A stretch of DNA of 43,247 nucleotides from Elusimicrobiota bacterium. GTDB lineage: Bacteria; Elusimicrobiota; Elusimicrobia; Elusimicrobiales; UBA9959. The DNA lies in NCBI GenBank assembly GCA_018829985.1, contig JAHJSU010000251.1:1-43247 (forward strand), given 5' to 3'. Position 1 is the stretch's first letter, and each line of letters opens with the position of its first letter. The translations under genes and the position numbers were made by a program. The notes under the pieces were generated by a model. That model made no database searches and had not been told where the DNA came from. It was given only the letters and a program-made list of their open reading frames with translations. Positions 41,801 through 43,247 of the stretch are shown piece by piece.

Positions 41801-43247
41801 CCAGGCCGGAGTTGGCGGTGAAATTTCCGTCTACGGTCACCGCGCCGGAGAATGCGCCGGTGGCGGCGATTACGCCGTCGGACCTCACGCTGCCGCGCAC
41901 ATGAAGCTTCTCTTTGGGGCTGTCCGTGCCGATGCCCACATTGTAGCTGTTCGTCTGCTGGAGAAGAAGATGATAGTTGTCTTCGGAGCGGACCTCGTTC
42001 AAGAGATTGGCCCAGGGCGATTTAGAATAACCGCCTATCGCCACCCGGGCGCCGCGCACGCCCGTGTTGGCCGCGATGTCGCCCGCAGCCTGGAAATTAT
42101 CGACGGGATCGGCAAGCCCGCCCACGCTCACGTTGCCGCCGGTGCTGATCCTCATCGCCTCGACGCCGGCGCCGCTGGGCCCGCCGGTCAGGAAAATCAT
42201 CGGCTGGTACTGGCCCGTACCACCTTTTTCCTGATAAAATTCCAGGCCGTTGGAGGTCATGGCTATGACGCCGCGCGTATAATTGACCGGGGTCCCCGTG
42301 GATGTGTCAACCTGCGTGTAAAGTTCCAGCGCGGAGGAATTGGGGGAATCATTATCCCTCGGCATCAGCCTGAAAACCGCGTTGGCCGAGGTCTTCGGCC
42401 TGGACACCAGATAGCCGCGGGGATAGATGGCGAAATTGCCGGCCGTGTTGGCGATGTTCCCGCTGACCTCCAGCCTCTCCGACGGCGCGGCCACGCCCAC
42501 GCCCAGGTTGCCGTTTGAGGCCAGCACGCGCGCCCGCTCGGTGTTGTAGATCTGCAGGATGATATCCCCGGCCCCCGAATTGTCCGAGTCGGAGATGACG
42601 ACGGCGTCCGAAGGATTTGTAAGGTTGCCCGCACCCGCCACGCCGGCCGTGTTCTGAACCGTCCCGTCCGGAAAATAATACCCGTCGCTTAAAATCCTTA
42701 TGCCGCCGTTGACCGTAAGCTTCTTGTCCGGGTACAGCGGATTGGACGACATGTCGCCTATGCCTACATTGCCGGAAGCCGTGGCCAGCAGGACCTGGCA
42801 GGCGGCGGTCAGCGTTGACACTGAAATGGAAGCGCCGTCTTCAATTTTCTTCGCCACTATGGCGTAAACAGCGCTGCTCAACGGCTCCCTCGGAGACAGC
42901 ACTTCGCTTTCCACTCCGATGCGCACCTGCACTTCCAGATACAGCTGTTCCGCGCGGGAAAAAACGTCCCAGCACGGGGCTATCGAAGCGCTGAAGATGC
43001 CCTGAGTGGCGGTCACCTTTATTTCAGAACCCGGACAGCCCGGCGTCGGCCAGCGCAGCGTCCCGCCTTCGGCGGCGTTGTATAGGCTGAATGTCAGGTG
43101 CACGTCGCCGGTGACGGGCGTGTTATCCCGTTCAAGGCGGCCCTGGTAATTCAGCGAACCGGGAACCGCGCCGGGCGTTATTTCCCCGGCCAGGGCGGGA
43201 AAAACAAAAACGCACAGTAAGCTGGACGCTAACGCAAGCTTTTTAAA
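38850..43247 (-). CDS. Giant secreted repeat protein, tail-fibre/adhesin-like (5' end beyond window)
   Basis: The frame is open to the window edge, upstream of the track's GTG at 43103, adding 'FKKLALASSLLCVFVFPALA', a signal peptide whose Met lies just outside. The mature start 'LNYQGRLERDNTPVTGDVHLTFSLYN' is typical of large envelope proteins in uncultured diderms. At least seven 'NVGIGT..P...KL.V.G'-type modules follow (for example 'NVGIGTDSPKEKLHVRG'), then a Gly/Ala/Thr-rich region of near-identical repeats: an 80-codon pair ('NTIVRRDANGDF'), a 39-codon pair ('TSEVSGILPVANGGTG') and a 68-codon pair ('TARTINGVSFDG'). The end, 'GNCTCN', is cysteine-rich. Such modules form beta-helical fibres; an adhesin or surface fibre is likely, and phage fibre ancestry is possible. 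At least 1465 aa. Confidence 0.85.
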   Translation of the reverse strand, partial: FKKLALASSLLCVFVFPALAGEITPGAVPGSLNYQGRLERDNTPVTGDVHLTFSLYNAAEGGTLRWPTPGCPGSEIKVTATQGIFSASIAPCWDVFSRAEQLYLEVQVRIGVESEVLSPREPLSSAVYAIVAKKIEDGASISVSTLTAACQVLLATASGNVGIGDMSSNPLYPDKKLTVNGGIRILSDGYYFPDGTVQNTAGVAGAGNLTNPSDAVVISDSDNSGAGDIILQIYNTERARVLASNGNLGVGVAAPSERLEVSGNIANTAGNFAIYPRGYLVSRPKTSANAVFRLMPRDNDSPNSSALELYTQVDTSTGTPVNYTRGVIAMTSNGLEFYQEKGGTGQYQPMIFLTGGPSGAGVEAMRISTGGNVSVGGLADPVDNFQAAGDIAANTGVRGARVAIGGYSKSPWANLLNEVRSEDNYHLLLQQTNSYNVGIGTDSPKEKLHVRGSVRSDGVIAATGAFSGAVTVDGNFTANSGLGSWVHLSSTTIYGDLTVIGRVGSDQGFPGYLASTQTFTGLNTFTNPVAALSDILVSNRLGIGAANFSFAPSQYLQIGGGLVANDDASAYLLSGAGTGNSKLYFYRGPTEAARFETQTGNNLALVVGNTKSLVDGDYYRIYNSVFWVSTGTNNTTPAIFVSSWMGNVGMGTAVLDPNWKLTVNGNIRITGSVSNGIIFADGTTLTSADLGGLSAGAISHNEDAVVQSDADLNNTGKVILRAGALDGLVLNTGGNVGIGTQYPVAKLNIRGGDLVLGTPYNPYASDNKEDLIVGGNIVVDGNIEQRSASAAIFNALIVTNDVYLSTAPGGMTGIGTNSPQYKLDAAGDINLSGVLRTGGTQRMSAGGVLSNTTWNGDTITVPYGGTGATSLTGVVHASGTSAFTAGNVVLTSEVSGILPVANGGTGAATLTGVVHASGGSAFTAGNVALTSEVSGILPAANGGTGSDLSAATTGAVPYFSGLGVTSALAAGAADYLLQANGTAAPSWIQSTRSNVGDTIVRRDAGGDFAARNITAVTFGGTASTATHLAGGALGSVPYQSAANTTAMLGAGAANYLLQANGAAAPSWVRSTDANVGNTIVRRDANGDFSASTITANQFNGTTTGGSSYIQATVGTNDYIRARGGDTGYNNGYLEIATADDGTEPIYVRQYQDLSGNPWGTLVRTATLLDASGNTTFPGYVYANYFNMDANVRTDNPEYLAGEWGGDKFLRYVSPANVTVGNADKVDGLYAAAAGVAPSANQVVRTSADTYTYLGWINTVSGNNGTTPITRVYASSDAFLRYYTLANFTTQIKTQAGIIGGTWGINVSGTAANVTGTVAVANGGTGNDTGLAATATALATARTINTVAFDGTANITIYDSSKVPTTRTVNGQALSGNVTVTKSDVGLGSADNTADSVKAVFSATKLTTARTINGVSFDGTGNITVYDTTKAALGTASVGQVVCLKTAADLGYCVAIDTTTGNCTCN
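39952..40665. repeat. Coding tandem repeats within the giant surface protein
   Basis: GTCGCGCCG... blocks recur at a 240-base spacing (39999 and 40239), and GGCAGTATCCCGCTGACC... blocks at 117 bases (40435 and 40552). Both spacings are multiples of three, so copy-number change would keep the frame. Confidence 0.75.

Overview
The window looks like a chromosomal segment of a GC-rich, Gram-negative (diderm) bacterium. Signs of the outer membrane are the Kdo transferase WaaA, a PorV/PorQ-type outer-membrane protein, two lipoproteins and very large secreted proteins. The mixture of yebC-ruvCAB-spoIID-queA-tgt-yajC-secDF, a FecR-domain protein, PorV-like proteins and a giant 'LNYQGRL / NVGIGT' surface protein resembles Elusimicrobiota or a related uncultured phylum. 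That placement is inference, since no marker gene phylogeny was possible. No rRNA, CRISPR, phage or plasmid genes are present; one tRNA-Arg(UCG) is.

Layout. 0.2-6 kb: a secreted hypothetical, a BaiN/YhiN-type flavoprotein and class II fructose-bisphosphate aldolase on the minus strand, then a large transketolase-like enzyme on the plus strand. 6.2-8.3 kb: a PPC/DUF296 protein, the GTPase Era and a membrane protein. 8.3-14.2 kb (minus): the TldE/TldD pair, an AmrS-type radical SAM enzyme, a diacylglycerol-kinase-like lipid kinase and an anchored hypothetical. 14.4-23.4 kb: an envelope cluster (FecR-domain protein, FlgT-like and LPP20-like lipoproteins, PorV-like protein, M4-like protease with a C-terminal sorting-like domain, HEAT-repeat protein). 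24-34 kb: a plus-strand housekeeping run (yebC, ruvC, ruvA, ruvB, spoIID, queA, tgt, yajC, secD, secF). 34-38 kb: a hypothetical, a DUF374 acyltransferase, waaA and a gluzincin-like protease. 38-38.6 kb: a broken aspartic protease gene. 38.85 kb to the end: a giant secreted repeat protein that runs off the window.

The striking thing is the non-coding DNA. Almost every intergenic gap, even inside apparent operons, holds an inverted repeat. One group is a mobile family: 12-bp ends GTAACTACTCAG...CTGAGTAGTTAC, bounded by 8-bp target-site duplications that are exact in six insertions and 6-7/8 in four older ones. The ends are shared, but they enclose at least five unrelated cores. One copy is nested in another, one sits inside a different palindrome, and one has split the aspartic protease gene after codon 7. 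The other group lacks these ends; its arms are degenerate 7- or 8-nt tandem units (for example AAGGMTR, GTSTARA, CACTAWY). Both kinds supply stop codons, start codons, signal-peptide codons and in-frame insertions to neighbouring genes. I consider this hairpin/miniature-transposon system the most novel content of the window.
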